From contig NZ_JAJSOO010000001.1 in assembly GCF_029428875.1 (NCBI RefSeq), forward strand, positions 2,108,001 to 2,172,000: a DNA stretch of 64,000 nt, given 5' to 3'. This DNA is from Streptomyces sp. JH34 (GTDB lineage Bacteria; Actinomycetota; Actinomycetes; Streptomycetales; Streptomycetaceae). Shown piece by piece: positions 45,500 through 55,015 of this stretch; positions within the stretch are counted from its first letter, which is position 1, and every line of letters starts with the position of its first letter. A model generated the notes under the pieces. That model saw only the letters and a list, made by a program, of their open reading frames with translations, did no database searches and was not told the origin of the DNA. Both the position numbers and the translations under genes were made by a program.

Positions 45500-48400
45500 T
45501 CACCCCACCGTGTACAGCCGGAACCGGTGCGCCAGTGCGGCCGCTTCCCCACGGCTGGAGACGCTCAGCTTGGCCAGGATGTTGGAGACGTGCACGCTGG
45601 CCGTCTTGGGTGAGATGTACAGCTCCTCCGCGATCCGGCGGTTGGTGTATCCCGCCGCGACCAGCCGGTGCACCTCCTGCTCCCGCGAGGTCAGCCCGAA
45701 GGATTCGACGACGTCCACCGCGGGGCCGGGCTCGGCGGGCTGAGCGGCCTCGTCCACGACGGTGCCGTCCCGCCCGGCGAGCGCGATGCGGCCCCGGCCG
45801 GCCAGCAGCTCGATGTTCTCCACGAGCGGTCGTGCGCCGAGCCGCAGCGCCACCGCGTGCGCTTCGCGCAGGAGGGCCGCCGCGGGCGTCCGGTCGCCGG
45901 TGGCGGCCAGTTCCGCCTCCGCCCAGCGGTAGCGGACCTGCGCCAGCTCGTAGGGGCGCTGGAGCGTGGCGAAGGCCCTGGCGGCCCTGTGCCAGTGGCC
46001 GGGTGTGTCCGTCCCTTCAGCGCGGGCCAGTTCGGCCTCGATCAGCACACCGTAGGCGGCCCAGACGGGCACCAGCATCGGCAGCCGTCCGAGGTGGCCC
46101 CGGATCCGCTCGAGGATCGCGGGCCGTCCGGGGTCCGTGGCGGGCAGCCCGCGTGCGTCGGACTCGATCGCGGCGGCGGCGCGGAGCAGCGGCAGGGCGT
46201 ACCGCTGGGTGCCCGGTGGCAGGCGGGTGTCGGACTGCGCCTCGAACGCGGCCCTTGCCTCGAGGAGCCTTCCCTGGTGGGCAGCGAGGGTCATGGCGTG
46301 CCGGACCGGGCAGATCAGGTGCTGCGGCTGAGGATCGTGGAGACCGAGGTGACGCCGGTTCAGAGCCAGTTGCTCCGCGGCCACGTCGAAGTCGCCGCGC
46401 GCGAGGGCCAGATCGGCACGCCGGGCCGCTACGAGCCCGTTCGACTTGCGGGACCGGGCGAGCGGCGCCGCGGCCTCGGCCGCCGCCAGGCTCTCGTCCC
46501 AGTGCCCCAGGGAGAAGAGCGACTGCGCCTGGTTGGCCCGTACCCAGGCCTCGGACTCGGGGAGTCCGTGGCGGTGGCAGATCTCGATGCCGTGGTCGGC
46601 GGCCGCCACCGCCTCCAGGGAGCGGCCGGTGGACTCGAGTGACGACGGCAGGTTGATGGCGGCTCGGCTCGTGACGCTCACCAGGTTCAGTTCCTCGGCG
46701 CGCTCCCGGACGGCGTACATCTCGGCCAGGCCCTCCTCGACGTCGCCGGCGTCGATCGTGAGCCAGCCGCGGGTGAGCCGGGCGTGCAGCTCGATGGACT
46801 CCTGACCGACGAGCCGGGCGTACTCCACCGCCCGGTCGGCCGCGACCAGGGTCTCGGCCCCGGGCCGGTGGAGGGCGCCCCAGCTCGCGACGTTCGCCAG
46901 GACGTCGGCGTGCACGGCGGACGGCCGCAGCCCTCGTACCAGGTCCTCGGCGGTGGCCAGTTCCTGCCGGCCGTCGCCGCGGGAGAGGCTCTGCATCATC
47001 AGGGAACGCTGCACCCAGAACCACGCGGCGCGCAGCGGGTCCCCGCCGCCGTCCAGGAGCCGCAGGGCCTTCTTCGCCAGGGTCAGGGCCCGTTCACGGT
47101 CTCCGCCGAAGCGCGCGGCCACGGTCGCCTCCGCCATCAGGTCGAGATAGCGGAGCGGGTCCTCGGACGGCTCGCATCCGCACCCGGGGTACGCCTCGGC
47201 GTGGTCCAGGGGTCGCAGGGTCGCGCGTACCGCGTCGGGGACGTCGTCCCAGAGCTCCATGGCGCGCTCCAGCAGGCGGAGTTGCTCGCTGTACGCGTAG
47301 CGGCTCCTGGCCTCCACCGCTGCCTGGAGCACGGCGGGCAGCGCCTTGACCGCGTCGTGGGCCGCGTACCAGTAGCTGGCGAGGCGTGCGGCGCGCTCGT
47401 CGGTGCGCACGAGCGACGGGTCCCCCTCCAGCGCTTCCGCGTAACGGCGGTTGAGACGGGTGCGTTCGCCGGGCAGCAGGTCGTCGCTGACGGCCTCGCG
47501 GACCAGGGAGTGCCGGAAGCGGTAGCCGTCGGTGTCGGGGGACGGCAGCAGGAGGTTGGCGCCGACCGCCGCGCGCAGTGCTTCGTCGAGGTCGTCCTCG
47601 GTGAGGCCGGCGACGGCGGCGAGGAGCGGGTGCTCGACCGTGGAGCCGCCCTCGGCGACGATCCGGGCGATCCGCTGCGCGTTCTCGGGCAGTGCCTCGA
47701 CGCGGACCAGGAGCAGGTCGCGCAGGGAGTCGGAGAGCCCGGAGCTGTCACCGCAGCACTCCACGCTGCGGGCGAGTTCCTCCACGAAGAAGGCGTTGCC
47801 GTCGGAGCGGTCGAAGATGTCGTCGACCAGTGCCGCGTCGGGGACCATCGCGAGGATGCCGGTGAGCTGCCGGCCGACCTCCGCGCGGCTGAAGCGGTCG
47901 AGTTCGATGCGGCGGACCGTACGGAGCCGGTCGAGTTCCGCGATGAGCGGCCGCAGGGGGTGGCGGCGGTGGACGTCGTCGGCACGGTACGTGGCGACGA
48001 CGACGAGGCGGCCGTTGCGCAGGGTGCGGAAGAGATAGGCGAGCAGATGGCGTGTGGAGGTGTCCGCCCAGTGCAGGTCCTCGAGCACGAGAACGACCGT
48101 GCGGTCCGTGGAGATGCGTTCCAGCAGGCGGGCGGCGAGTTCGAAGAGCCGGGCGGTGCCGTGCTCGTCGTTCGGCGAGCGGTCGGCCTCGCCCAGTTCG
48201 GGCAGCAGCCGGGCGAGTTCGCCCTCCTGTCCGGCCAGCGCCTCGGTCAGTTCGTCGGGCAGCGCTCGGCGCAGGGACCGCAGCGCCGTGGCGAACGGGG
48301 CGTAGGGCAGACCGTCAGCCCCGATCTCCACGCATCCGCCGACGGCCACGACGGCCTCGCGGCGGCACGCCGCCGCGAGGAACTCCTCGACCAGGCGCGT

Positions 48401-48565
48401 CTTGCCGACGCCCGCTTCACCGCCGAGGAGCAGGGCCTGTGGCTCTCCGGCGGCGGCGCGGGCGAGCGAATCGGTGAGCGCGGCGAACTCTCCGGCCCGG
48501 CCGACGAAGACGGGACTGACGGTGTTGGTCTCCACGTCGCCGAGCATCGCATAGGCGTGCGACAC
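45500..48565 (-). CDS. LAL-type (large ATP-binding, LuxR-like) transcriptional regulator
   Basis: About 1021 residues. An N-terminal AAA/STAND ATPase domain has Walker [14 protein letters not shown] and Walker [12 protein letters not shown]; a long helical, TPR-like middle (about 400-920) follows, and a LuxR helix-turn-helix ([43 protein letters not shown]) ends the protein. Proteins of this class activate secondary metabolism or sugar genes in Streptomyces; the target here is unknown. The start is uncertain: GTG 48565 and ATG 48547 are both plausible, and neither has a clear ribosome binding site. The small gene directly upstream in the same direction may be cotranscribed. Confidence 0.88.
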   Translation of the reverse strand: MSHAYAMLGDVETNTVSPVFVGRAGEFAALTDSLARAAAGEPQALLLGGEAGVGKTRLVEEFLAAACRREAVVAVGGCVEIGADGLPYAPFATALRSLRRALPDELTEALAGQEGELARLLPELGEADRSPNDEHGTARLFELAARLLERISTDRTVVLVLEDLHWADTSTRHLLAYLFRTLRNGRLVVVATYRADDVHRRHPLRPLIAELDRLRTVRRIELDRFSRAEVGRQLTGILAMVPDAALVDDIFDRSDGNAFFVEELARSVECCGDSSGLSDSLRDLLLVRVEALPENAQRIARIVAEGGSTVEHPLLAAVAGLTEDDLDEALRAAVGANLLLPSPDTDGYRFRHSLVREAVSDDLLPGERTRLNRRYAEALEGDPSLVRTDERAARLASYWYAAHDAVKALPAVLQAAVEARSRYAYSEQLRLLERAMELWDDVPDAVRATLRPLDHAEAYPGCGCEPSEDPLRYLDLMAEATVAARFGGDRERALTLAKKALRLLDGGGDPLRAAWFWVQRSLMMQSLSRGDGRQELATAEDLVRGLRPSAVHADVLANVASWGALHRPGAETLVAADRAVEYARLVGQESIELHARLTRGWLTIDAGDVEEGLAEMYAVRERAEELNLVSVTSRAAINLPSSLESTGRSLEAVAAADHGIEICHRHGLPESEAWVRANQAQSLFSLGHWDESLAAAEAAAPLARSRKSNGLVAARRADLALARGDFDVAAEQLALNRRHLGLHDPQPQHLICPVRHAMTLAAHQGRLLEARAAFEAQSDTRLPPGTQRYALPLLRAAAAIESDARGLPATDPGRPAILERIRGHLGRLPMLVPVWAAYGVLIEAELARAEGTDTPGHWHRAARAFATLQRPYELAQVRYRWAEAELAATGDRTPAAALLREAHAVALRLGARPLVENIELLAGRGRIALAGRDGTVVDEAAQPAEPGPAVDVVESFGLTSREQEVHRLVAAGYTNRRIAEELYISPKTASVHVSNILAKLSVSSRGEAAALAHRFRLYTVG

Positions 48566-48596
48566 CCCGGCTACCGATTTACGCCGCCGTCCGTCG

Positions 48597-48770
48597 TCAC
48601 GCGGCACGGACGAACCGACTCCGGTTCTTGCCCACCCGCCCTTCACCGTCGTGGCGTTCTGCGCGTCGGGCGGCGCGGAGGGCGAGCGCCGCGCGGCGGG
48701 CGGTGCGCTGCTGCTCGGCCCTGCGGATCAGCTCGGCGACGTTGAGCTGGTGCAGTTCGTACTCGTACAT
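48597..48770 (-). CDS. Small basic protein (57 aa) upstream of the LAL regulator
   Basis: The protein starts MYEYELHQLNVAELIRRAEQ and continues with an Arg/Ala-rich helix, so it is strongly basic and mostly helical. The ATG 48770 has a clear GGGAGACGACC upstream. Small proteins beginning MYEYEL are familiar in Streptomyces, often beside regulators, but no function is known to me. It precedes the LAL gene by about 30 bp and may be translated from the same mRNA. Confidence 0.68.
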   Translation of the reverse strand: MYEYELHQLNVAELIRRAEQQRTARRAALALRAARRAERHDGEGRVGKNRSRFVRAA

Positions 48771-48790
48771 GGTCGTCTCCCTGGTGCGTG

Positions 48791-48833
48791 ACGAGAGTGG
48801 GGGCACGGCTTCGTGCCGTGCCCCCACTCTCGT
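48791..48833 (-). terminator. strong hairpin between the membrane protein gene and the small basic protein gene
   Basis: A perfect 19-bp stem (ACGAGAGTGGGGGCACGGC with its complement) and 5-nt loop. It lies about 100 bp after the stop of the upstream membrane protein gene and 20 bp before the next start codon, so it may both end one transcript and shape the leader of the next. Confidence 0.75.
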
Positions 48834-48885
48834 ACGCCGAGGGATGCCGTCGCATCGGGCGAGTGCCGCATCTCCGCGGGCGGTG

Positions 48886-48918
48886 TGCCTTAGTCCCGTG
48901 CGACGGATGCCTTAGTCC
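48886..48918. repeat. paired 11-bp direct repeats, 22-bp period
   Basis: TGCCTTAGTCC occurs at 48886-48896 and 48908-48918, exactly two helical turns apart, in the region upstream of the 57-residue gene and LAL regulator. Such an arrangement is typical of cooperative activator sites, but no regulator is assigned. Confidence 0.45.
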
Positions 48919-48934
48919 GGTCGCGTCGGGGGCC

Positions 48935-49609
48935 TCAGCCCCCGGCGGCGGACGGCAGGGCGACGAAGAGGTCGAAGAACATGCCTACGGAGATCAGCAG
49001 TCCGAGCGCCCCGAGCGAGATGCCGGCCACGGCGACGGAGCGTACCCAGCCGGCCTGCGGGAGGAGGGACGGAGTGCCGAAGGCGGGCCGGACCAGGACG
49101 AAGACGCCGACGAGCAGCGCGAGCAGCGCGAAGATCCCGTTGACGAGAGCGGTGCTGTGCCAGGCGTCGCCGTAGATCTCGGAGATCTGTTGGGCGGCGC
49201 TGCCACCGCCGGAGGTCTTGATCTGGCCCATCAGGGTCTCGCGCTCGGCCGCCACGCGGCCGGTCCACGCGCCCGACAGCGAGACGATGCCGAGTCCGGC
49301 GGCCACCACGGCCGCCGCGCCGGTTCCGACTCCGGTGGCCGCGGCGGCTTCGGCGTCGGCGTGCGGGTCGGGCGTCAGATCGACCTCCAGGCCGTCCTCC
49401 GCGGCCGCGTCCGTCGCGTCCACGTCCATGGCGGTCACGTCGGATGCGGTCACGCCCGGTGCGACGCCGTCCGGAACAGCGTCCTCCGGGGAGCCGGCCT
49501 GCTTCGTCACGCTCGGTGCGGTGGGCGCGTCCGGTGCGGTGGCGGTCCCGTTCGCCGCCTTCTTCTCCTCGGTGTCGTCGGTGGTCGAAGTGGAGGGGGA
49601 GGTGTTCAT
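48935..49609 (-). CDS. Membrane protein with acidic N-terminal region, unknown function
   Basis: About 224 residues. The first 85 residues are Thr/Ala/Asp/Glu-rich and probably disordered. Then come three hydrophobic segments near 90-112 (ATGVGTGAAAVVAAGLGIVSL), 153-172 (GIFALLALLVGVFVLV) and 190-212 (VAVAGISLGALGLLISVGMFF). A loop between the first two (GRVAAERETLMGQIK) is likely outside. No family is recognised. ATG 49609 is the best start because upstream residues look random; its ribosome binding site is weak. Confidence 0.68.
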   Translation of the reverse strand: MNTSPSTSTTDDTEEKKAANGTATAPDAPTAPSVTKQAGSPEDAVPDGVAPGVTASDVTAMDVDATDAAAEDGLEVDLTPDPHADAEAAAATGVGTGAAAVVAAGLGIVSLSGAWTGRVAAERETLMGQIKTSGGGSAAQQISEIYGDAWHSTALVNGIFALLALLVGVFVLVRPAFGTPSLLPQAGWVRSVAVAGISLGALGLLISVGMFFDLFVALPSAAGG

Positions 49610-49659
49610 GCGCCGCACGCTAGGGGTCCTCCATGAGAACCTCCTTAACACTGGGCCCC

Positions 49660-50214
49660 TCAGCCCCGTCCCTTACGCCATTCGGGTGCGAGAACGGCCC
49701 AGATCTCCTCGTCGTGACGCTTACCGCGGTACGGATACGCCTCACGGAGCACACCTTCACGGGTCATACCGAGCCGCTCGGCCACCGCGACGCTGCGCCT
49801 GTTGGCGGAGGAGGCGACCCACTCCACCCGGTGCATGCCCCGCACGTCGACGGCCCAGTCGATCAGCGCCCTGGACGCACGGGTGACGAGGCCCCGGCCC
49901 TCCGCGGCGGCCTCCAGCCAGCATCCGATCTCACAGTTGCCGTTCTCCGCCTCGAACATGCGGAAGAGGACGCCGCCGACCAGGGTGCCGTCGAGCCAGA
50001 TGCCGTAGAGCCGTCCGGTGTCTGCCGCCTGCTTGTCCGCGTACCGCTGGAGCAGCGCCCTCGCGGAGGTGTGGTCCGTGGCGGCCGAGGCGAACGGGAT
50101 CCAGGGGTCGACCAGCGCCCGCGCCCGGTCCATGTGGGCCAGGAACTCCTCCGCCTGCCAGGGCTCGAGCGGACGGAGTTCCGCCCCGTCGTCCCCCAGT
50201 GACACTGTGAACAC
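49660..50214 (-). CDS. GNAT-family N-acetyltransferase (RimJ/RimL type)
   Basis: A 184-residue acetyltransferase. The acetyl-CoA region is CEIGCWLEAAAEGRGLVTRASRALIDWAV, followed by the family block HRVEWVASSANRRSVAVAERLGMTREGVLREAY. The start is GTG 50214 with GGAG at the right distance; a much longer in-frame extension is not protein-like. RimJ/RimL members acetylate ribosomal protein N-termini or antibiotics, but the substrate cannot be told. It lies 26 bp downstream of the MMPL gene in the same direction. Confidence 0.88.
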   Translation of the reverse strand: MFTVSLGDDGAELRPLEPWQAEEFLAHMDRARALVDPWIPFASAATDHTSARALLQRYADKQAADTGRLYGIWLDGTLVGGVLFRMFEAENGNCEIGCWLEAAAEGRGLVTRASRALIDWAVDVRGMHRVEWVASSANRRSVAVAERLGMTREGVLREAYPYRGKRHDEEIWAVLAPEWRKGRG

Positions 50215-50240
50215 CGTGGTACTCCTCGTTCTCGCGCGGC

Positions 50241-52457
50241 TCAGTGAACGCGCTGGACGGGTCGGCCGGCCTCGTCGGTGCGCCCTGCCGGGATTGTCGC
50301 ACGCGGCACCGTGCGGTCCGGCGGCTCGATGCTGATGCGCGGAAGGAGCCGGTCGAGCCGGGCGGGCAGCCACCAGTTCGCGCCTCCGAGCAGGTGCATC
50401 AGCGCGGGTACCAGCAGGGTGCGCAGGACGAAGGCGTCGAGTGCGACGGCGGCGGCCAGCGCGATGCCGAACATGGCGATGACGCGGTCGCCGCTGAGGA
50501 CGAAGGCGAGGAAGACCGAGATCATGATCACCGCGGCGGAGTTGATGACGCGCCCGGTCTCGGCCAGTCCGACCCGCACCGACCTGCGGTTGTCCCCGGT
50601 CTCGAGCCACTCCTCGTACATGCGGCCGACGAGGAAGACCTGGTAGTCCATCGACAGCCCGAAGAGCACCGAGACCATGATCACGGGGAGGAAGGGCTCG
50701 ATGGGGCCCGCGCTGCCGAGCCCGAGCAGTTCGCTCCCCCACCCCCACTGGAAGACGGCGACGACGACGCCGAAGGAGGCGGCCACGGCCGCCACGTTCA
50801 TCACGGCGGCCTTGAGGGGCACGGCGAGCGACCGGAACGCCAGCAGCAGGAGCAGACAGCCCAGCCCGACGACCACCCCGACGAAGAGCGGCAGCTTGCC
50901 GATGATGATCTCCGCGAAGTCGTCGTAGCCGGCGGTCACCCCGCCCACGTGCGTCCGGAGCGAGGTCGTGTCGCCGACGGGCGGCAGGACGTCGTCACGC
51001 AGCCGGTCGACGAGTTCGCTGGTCCGCTGGGACTGAGGCGCGGTCTCGGGTACGACGGTGAGGAACGCGGTGTCGCCGCTGCCGTTGAACGTGAGCGGAC
51101 TCACCGAGGCGACTCCGTCGGTGCCCCTCAGCACCGCCGGCAGGCCGTCGAGGGCGAGCCTGTCGTCCGCTCCGTCGAGGTGCGCAGCTACGGTCAGCGG
51201 CCCGTTGACGCCGGGGCCGAACCCGTCGGCCAGCAGGTCGTACGCCTGGCGGGTGGTGGCCGTGGCCGGGTTGTTGCCCTGGTCGGAGGTGCCCAGGTGC
51301 AGGAAGAGGGTGGGCACCGCGAGGACCGCCATGACGGCGGCGGCGGCCGCTCCCAGCAGCCGGGGCCGCCGCTCGACGAAGGCCGACCACCGGGCGGCGA
51401 AGCCGGTGGCCCGTTCGCTCAGCGGGCCGTGTTCGGCGAGCCGCGCTCGCTCACGCCGGCTCAGGGCGCGCATGCCTATGAGGGAGAGCAGTGCGGGCAG
51501 CAGCGTCACGGAGGCCGCGACGGTGAGCACCACCGTGAGGGAGGCGGCGATCGCGACCCCGTTCAGGAAGCCCAGGCGCAGGACCAGCATGCCCAGCAGC
51601 GCGACGCAGACGGTGGCTCCGGCGAACACGACTGCGCGGCCCGTGGTCGCGACGGCGTTCCGCGCCGCTTCGTGCACGGGCAGACCCCGCCGCAGCCCCC
51701 GCCGGTGCCGGGTGACGATGAAGAGGGCGTAGTCGATCCCGACGCCGAGCCCGATGAGCATGCCGAGCATCGGCGCGAAGTCGGCGACGGTCATGACGTG
51801 GCCGAGCAGCACGATGCCCGCGTAGGCCGTGCCGACGGAGACGAGGGCGGTGGCGATGGGCAGCAGGCTGGCCGCGAGCGACCCGAAGGCGAGGAAGAGG
51901 ACGACCGCGGCGACGGCTACCCCGACGGCCTCGCTCAGGTGCAGGGCGGGCGCCTCGGTCGCGGCGACGGCGGTGCCGCCGAGCTCGACCTGGAGCCCCT
52001 CCCCGGCGGCTTCCTGAGCGGTGTCGGCGACGGCCTGGGCCTGCCCCGGCGGTATCTCTCCCGCTCTGTGGTCGAAGGTGACCGTCGCGTAGGCGGTGCG
52101 TCCGTCGCCGCTGATCTGCCCTGACGGCGTCTCTCCGTAGGGACCGGTGACGTCGCCGACTCCGGGCAGCGTGCCGATCGCCTGCAGGGTCCTGGTCATC
52201 GTCCGCTCGACGTCCCCGTCGCGGACGGTGGAGTCGGCGGTGTGCCAGACGACGGTGGCGGTGTCACCGCCGAGGTCCTTGAACCCGGCCTGCAGGAGCT
52301 CGCCGGCGCGGCCCGACTCGGTGCCCGGCACCTCGTAGTCGTCGGAGTACGCGGGCCCCGCGAACCCCGCGGCTGTGGCCACGCCCCCGAGGGCGACCAG
52401 CCAGATGAGGACGGCGGCGAGGCGGTGCGTGAGGCACCAGCGGGCGATGGCGGCCAA
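50241..52457 (-). CDS. MMPL/RND-family transporter
   Basis: A 738-residue membrane protein with the RND-like layout: one helix at the N-terminus, an extracytoplasmic domain of about 150 residues, five helices (MLIGLGVGIDYALFIVTRHRRGL is the conserved block), and the same pattern repeated in the second half (VSVLFGLSMDYQVFLVGRMYEEW). Such proteins export lipids, pigments or antibiotics. The TTG 52457 start has AGGAG nine bases upstream. The neighbouring GNAT gene is in the same direction and may be cotranscribed. No dedicated regulator is adjacent; an interrupted palindrome upstream is listed separately. Confidence 0.9.
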   Translation of the reverse strand: MAAIARWCLTHRLAAVLIWLVALGGVATAAGFAGPAYSDDYEVPGTESGRAGELLQAGFKDLGGDTATVVWHTADSTVRDGDVERTMTRTLQAIGTLPGVGDVTGPYGETPSGQISGDGRTAYATVTFDHRAGEIPPGQAQAVADTAQEAAGEGLQVELGGTAVAATEAPALHLSEAVGVAVAAVVLFLAFGSLAASLLPIATALVSVGTAYAGIVLLGHVMTVADFAPMLGMLIGLGVGIDYALFIVTRHRRGLRRGLPVHEAARNAVATTGRAVVFAGATVCVALLGMLVLRLGFLNGVAIAASLTVVLTVAASVTLLPALLSLIGMRALSRRERARLAEHGPLSERATGFAARWSAFVERRPRLLGAAAAAVMAVLAVPTLFLHLGTSDQGNNPATATTRQAYDLLADGFGPGVNGPLTVAAHLDGADDRLALDGLPAVLRGTDGVASVSPLTFNGSGDTAFLTVVPETAPQSQRTSELVDRLRDDVLPPVGDTTSLRTHVGGVTAGYDDFAEIIIGKLPLFVGVVVGLGCLLLLLAFRSLAVPLKAAVMNVAAVAASFGVVVAVFQWGWGSELLGLGSAGPIEPFLPVIMVSVLFGLSMDYQVFLVGRMYEEWLETGDNRRSVRVGLAETGRVINSAAVIMISVFLAFVLSGDRVIAMFGIALAAAVALDAFVLRTLLVPALMHLLGGANWWLPARLDRLLPRISIEPPDRTVPRATIPAGRTDEAGRPVQRVH

Positions 52458-52524
52458 CGGACGTGCTCCTGGGGTTCGTGGACCGTAGGGGGATATGCGT
52501 GGACATCCCGCGAAGTCGCATGAC

Positions 52525-52545
52525 CTGAGAGCCTCACTCTGTCAG
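52525..52545. promoter_or_regulatory. possible operator upstream of the MMPL gene
   Basis: CTGAGAG-cctcact-CTGTCAG is a 7-7-7 interrupted palindrome with one mismatch, 68-88 bp before the TTG start. It could be a TetR-type site; no TetR gene is next to it. Confidence 0.25.
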
Positions 52546-52664
52546 CCGTTCGTGAGCTTTTGCCGCTTTCGTGTGCATGGTCACATGGCTTGACTTCCGC
52601 CCCGTCCGCGGATCCGGCCTCACCGCCCACCCGGCCTCGCTGCTCCCCCACCCCCGTCCCCGCG

Positions 52665-54776
52665 TCAGCCGGAGACGCTCGTCCTGCCGTTCTCGATGTG
52701 GCCCGTCAGCCGGCGCCGGAAGGAGCCCGCCTCGTCCGCCGTCACCACGAGGTCGTACCAGCCGTGGGCGTCGGCCGCCGAGTGCGCGACCGTGCGGCTG
52801 CGGCCCGGCTTGACCTTGACGGTCCGGCTCCAGTCCCGCAGGTCGTCCTCGTCGACGTATCCGAGGGGCCGCACGGTGAAGGTCAGCGTCCGCCTGCCGT
52901 TGTTGCGCAGGGTGAGGTGCAGGTCGCGCTCATGGGCGTCGATGCGGGAGGAGACCTCGGCGCCGCCGTCGGCCGCACCTTCGAACTCCCGCCGGAAGCC
53001 GTTCGGCCCGGTGACCGTGAAGCGGTACCCCTCACCGCTCAGCGGCACCGTCCACCGTCCCGTGCGCCTGACGTCCAGATGCCGCGGAGCGGGGAACTCA
53101 TCGGCGTAGGGGTAGAGGGCGAAGTGCGCCGAGGACCGGCCGGTGTTGCTGAGGTCGACCCGCAGTCCTCCGTCCACGTGCGTCGCCCTGGCGTCGGGCT
53201 GGTACGGCAGGGGCCGGGCCGGGCGGGTGCCCGGCTCCTGGACGGGCATGTGCTGGACAGCCGGCGGCTTCGGCTGCCAGCGTCCGCCGAACGTGGGTAT
53301 CGCGGCGGGGAGTCCGGTCTCAGGCTGCCTCCGCGCACGGGTGAAGTCGAAGGCCGAGGTGAGGTCGCCGGTGACCTGGCGCCGCCAGGTCCCGATGTTG
53401 GGTTCCTCCACCCCCGTCCACCGCTCCAGGAGACGGATCACGGAGGTGTGGTCGAAGACCTCGGAGCAGACGTACCCGCCGACCGACCAGGGGGAGACGA
53501 CCAGCAGCGGCACCCGCACGCCCAGCCCTGTGGGGCGGCCCTCCCAGTGCTCCTCGGTCACCTCGGGAGGGGCGACCGGCGGCGGCACGTGGTCGAAGAA
53601 GCCGTCGTTCTCGTCGTAGTTGATGAGGACGACGGTCCGGCGCCATACGTCGGGGTGCCTGCCGAGCGCGTCCAGGACCTTGTAGACGATGGTCGCGCTG
53701 TGCACCGGCGAGGAGACGCTCGGGTGCTCGGAGTCCACCGCGGAGGGGACCAGGTAGGAGACCTCGGGCAGCGTCCCCGCCGCCACGTCCCGGGCGAACT
53801 CGTCGGCGAGCGTGCCCGTGGGGACCCGGCGCAGCCCGCGCTCGAACAAGCTGCGCTCGGCGGGGGTCAGTGCGGCGACGCCCTCGTCGAGCAGACCGAG
53901 CAGCCGCTCGCGCTCGCCCTCACCGTCCGCGTCCCGCACGGTGGCGTAGAAGGACTCCATGTACGTGTGCCCGCCGGTCCTGGCCAGCGCCTTGCGGGCG
54001 ACGGCCTTGAAGGTGGCGAAGAACTCGATCTGGTTGTCGGTGAAGTTCTCCCACTCCGTGTAGGTCTTCCAGCTCCGCCCGGCCTTCTCGAGCCGCTCGG
54101 CGTACGTGCCCCAGTCGTATCCGGGGTGGGTGCCCTCGTCGTACGCGTCGTTGCCCACGGCACGCCTGCCGTCGGCCTCGTCACCCGTCCTGCCGCTCCA
54201 CAGGTGGTTGCGGTTCGGGCTGGTGGAGCTGTGGATCGAGGAGTGGTAGGCGTCGCAGACCGTGAAGGTGTCGGCGAGTTCGTGGTGCAGCGGGATGTCG
54301 CCGCGGTCGTAGTACGCCATGGTCGCGGCGGTCTTCGCGGTGACCCAGCCGTCCATCCAGCCTTCGGACCACGCCTTGGCGCCGCCGCTCCACGAGTGGT
54401 CGAGGGCGCCGATGTACTGCAGGTCCTCCTTCTGCGCCTGCGCCGCCCCGCGCACGGGGAACGGCAGGACGGTGGTGCCCGACGGCCCCGGCTGCTCGAA
54501 GACCGTTCTGCCGGACGGGAGTTCGATCGCGTTCCGGTCTCCGAAGCCGCGCACCCCGCGCAGCGTCCCGAAGTAATGGTCGAAGGAACGGTTCTCCTGC
54601 ATCAGGATCACCACGTGCTCGATGGCGTCCAGCCCCGCGCGGCCGGGCCGCCCGGCCGCGGGCCCCGCGGCGATCGCCGCCTGGAGCGACGGTGGCAGGA
54701 ACGATCCCGCCGCCGCGGCGCCGAGCGCGCCGCCCCCGAGCGCGAAGAGCCGCCGCCGTGACATGTCCGTCGTCAA
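52665..54776 (-). CDS. Tat-exported phosphocholine-type phospholipase C
   Basis: A 703-residue secreted phosphoesterase. The N-terminus has a twin-arginine signal (MSRRRLFALGGGALGAAAAGSF). The catalytic domain begins IEHVVILMQENRSFDHYFGTLRGVRGF and contains SSTSPNRNHLWSG, NYDENDGFFDHVPPP and VPLLVVSPWS blocks typical of bacterial phospholipase C and acid phosphatases; two C-terminal DUF756-like beta domains (HFALYPYADEF and GWYDLVVTADEAGSFRRRLTGHIENG) complete the usual architecture. It likely hydrolyses phosphatidylcholine or related lipids. TTG 54776 is supported by GGGAGG five bases upstream; ATG 54764 also gives a Tat signal. Confidence 0.92.
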   Translation of the reverse strand: MTTDMSRRRLFALGGGALGAAAAGSFLPPSLQAAIAAGPAAGRPGRAGLDAIEHVVILMQENRSFDHYFGTLRGVRGFGDRNAIELPSGRTVFEQPGPSGTTVLPFPVRGAAQAQKEDLQYIGALDHSWSGGAKAWSEGWMDGWVTAKTAATMAYYDRGDIPLHHELADTFTVCDAYHSSIHSSTSPNRNHLWSGRTGDEADGRRAVGNDAYDEGTHPGYDWGTYAERLEKAGRSWKTYTEWENFTDNQIEFFATFKAVARKALARTGGHTYMESFYATVRDADGEGERERLLGLLDEGVAALTPAERSLFERGLRRVPTGTLADEFARDVAAGTLPEVSYLVPSAVDSEHPSVSSPVHSATIVYKVLDALGRHPDVWRRTVVLINYDENDGFFDHVPPPVAPPEVTEEHWEGRPTGLGVRVPLLVVSPWSVGGYVCSEVFDHTSVIRLLERWTGVEEPNIGTWRRQVTGDLTSAFDFTRARRQPETGLPAAIPTFGGRWQPKPPAVQHMPVQEPGTRPARPLPYQPDARATHVDGGLRVDLSNTGRSSAHFALYPYADEFPAPRHLDVRRTGRWTVPLSGEGYRFTVTGPNGFRREFEGAADGGAEVSSRIDAHERDLHLTLRNNGRRTLTFTVRPLGYVDEDDLRDWSRTVKVKPGRSRTVAHSAADAHGWYDLVVTADEAGSFRRRLTGHIENGRTSVSG

Positions 54777-54964
54777 GTGAGCCTCCCGGTTCCGTGTCTA
54801 CGCCTGGGAAGCTAGTCACGCCGGGTGGCGACGGGAAGACCGCCGCAGGGCCTGGCGGTGAACGTCTGCGCGAGCCGTCGAGCGGATCCTCCGGGGATTC
54901 GCGGCGACGACGACGGCGGCGGCTTCCGGAGCGGGCACGGGGAGGGCCCACCGGGCAACGCGAA

Positions 54965-54999
54965 GGGGCGGTGCCCCCGGTCAACGGGTGCACCGCCCC
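54965..54999 (-). terminator. terminator after gatB
   Basis: A perfect 10-bp stem (GGGGCGGTGC with its complement) extended by an inner 4-bp CCCG/CGGG pairing, 17 bp after the gatB stop codon. Confidence 0.75.
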
Positions 55000-55015
55000 C
55001 AGGGCGTGCCGGCAA

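Noticed and set aside
45016..46656. Plus-strand open frame containing a collagen-like (Gly-Pro-Thr) run
   Set aside because: It overlaps the end of the sugar dehydrogenase gene and the LAL gene in wrong frames; the collagen-like part is only the 9-bp minisatellite read in one frame.
50244..52124. Plus-strand open frame opposite the MMPL gene
   Set aside because: Antisense to a well-supported RND-type transporter; the translation is low-complexity and charged.
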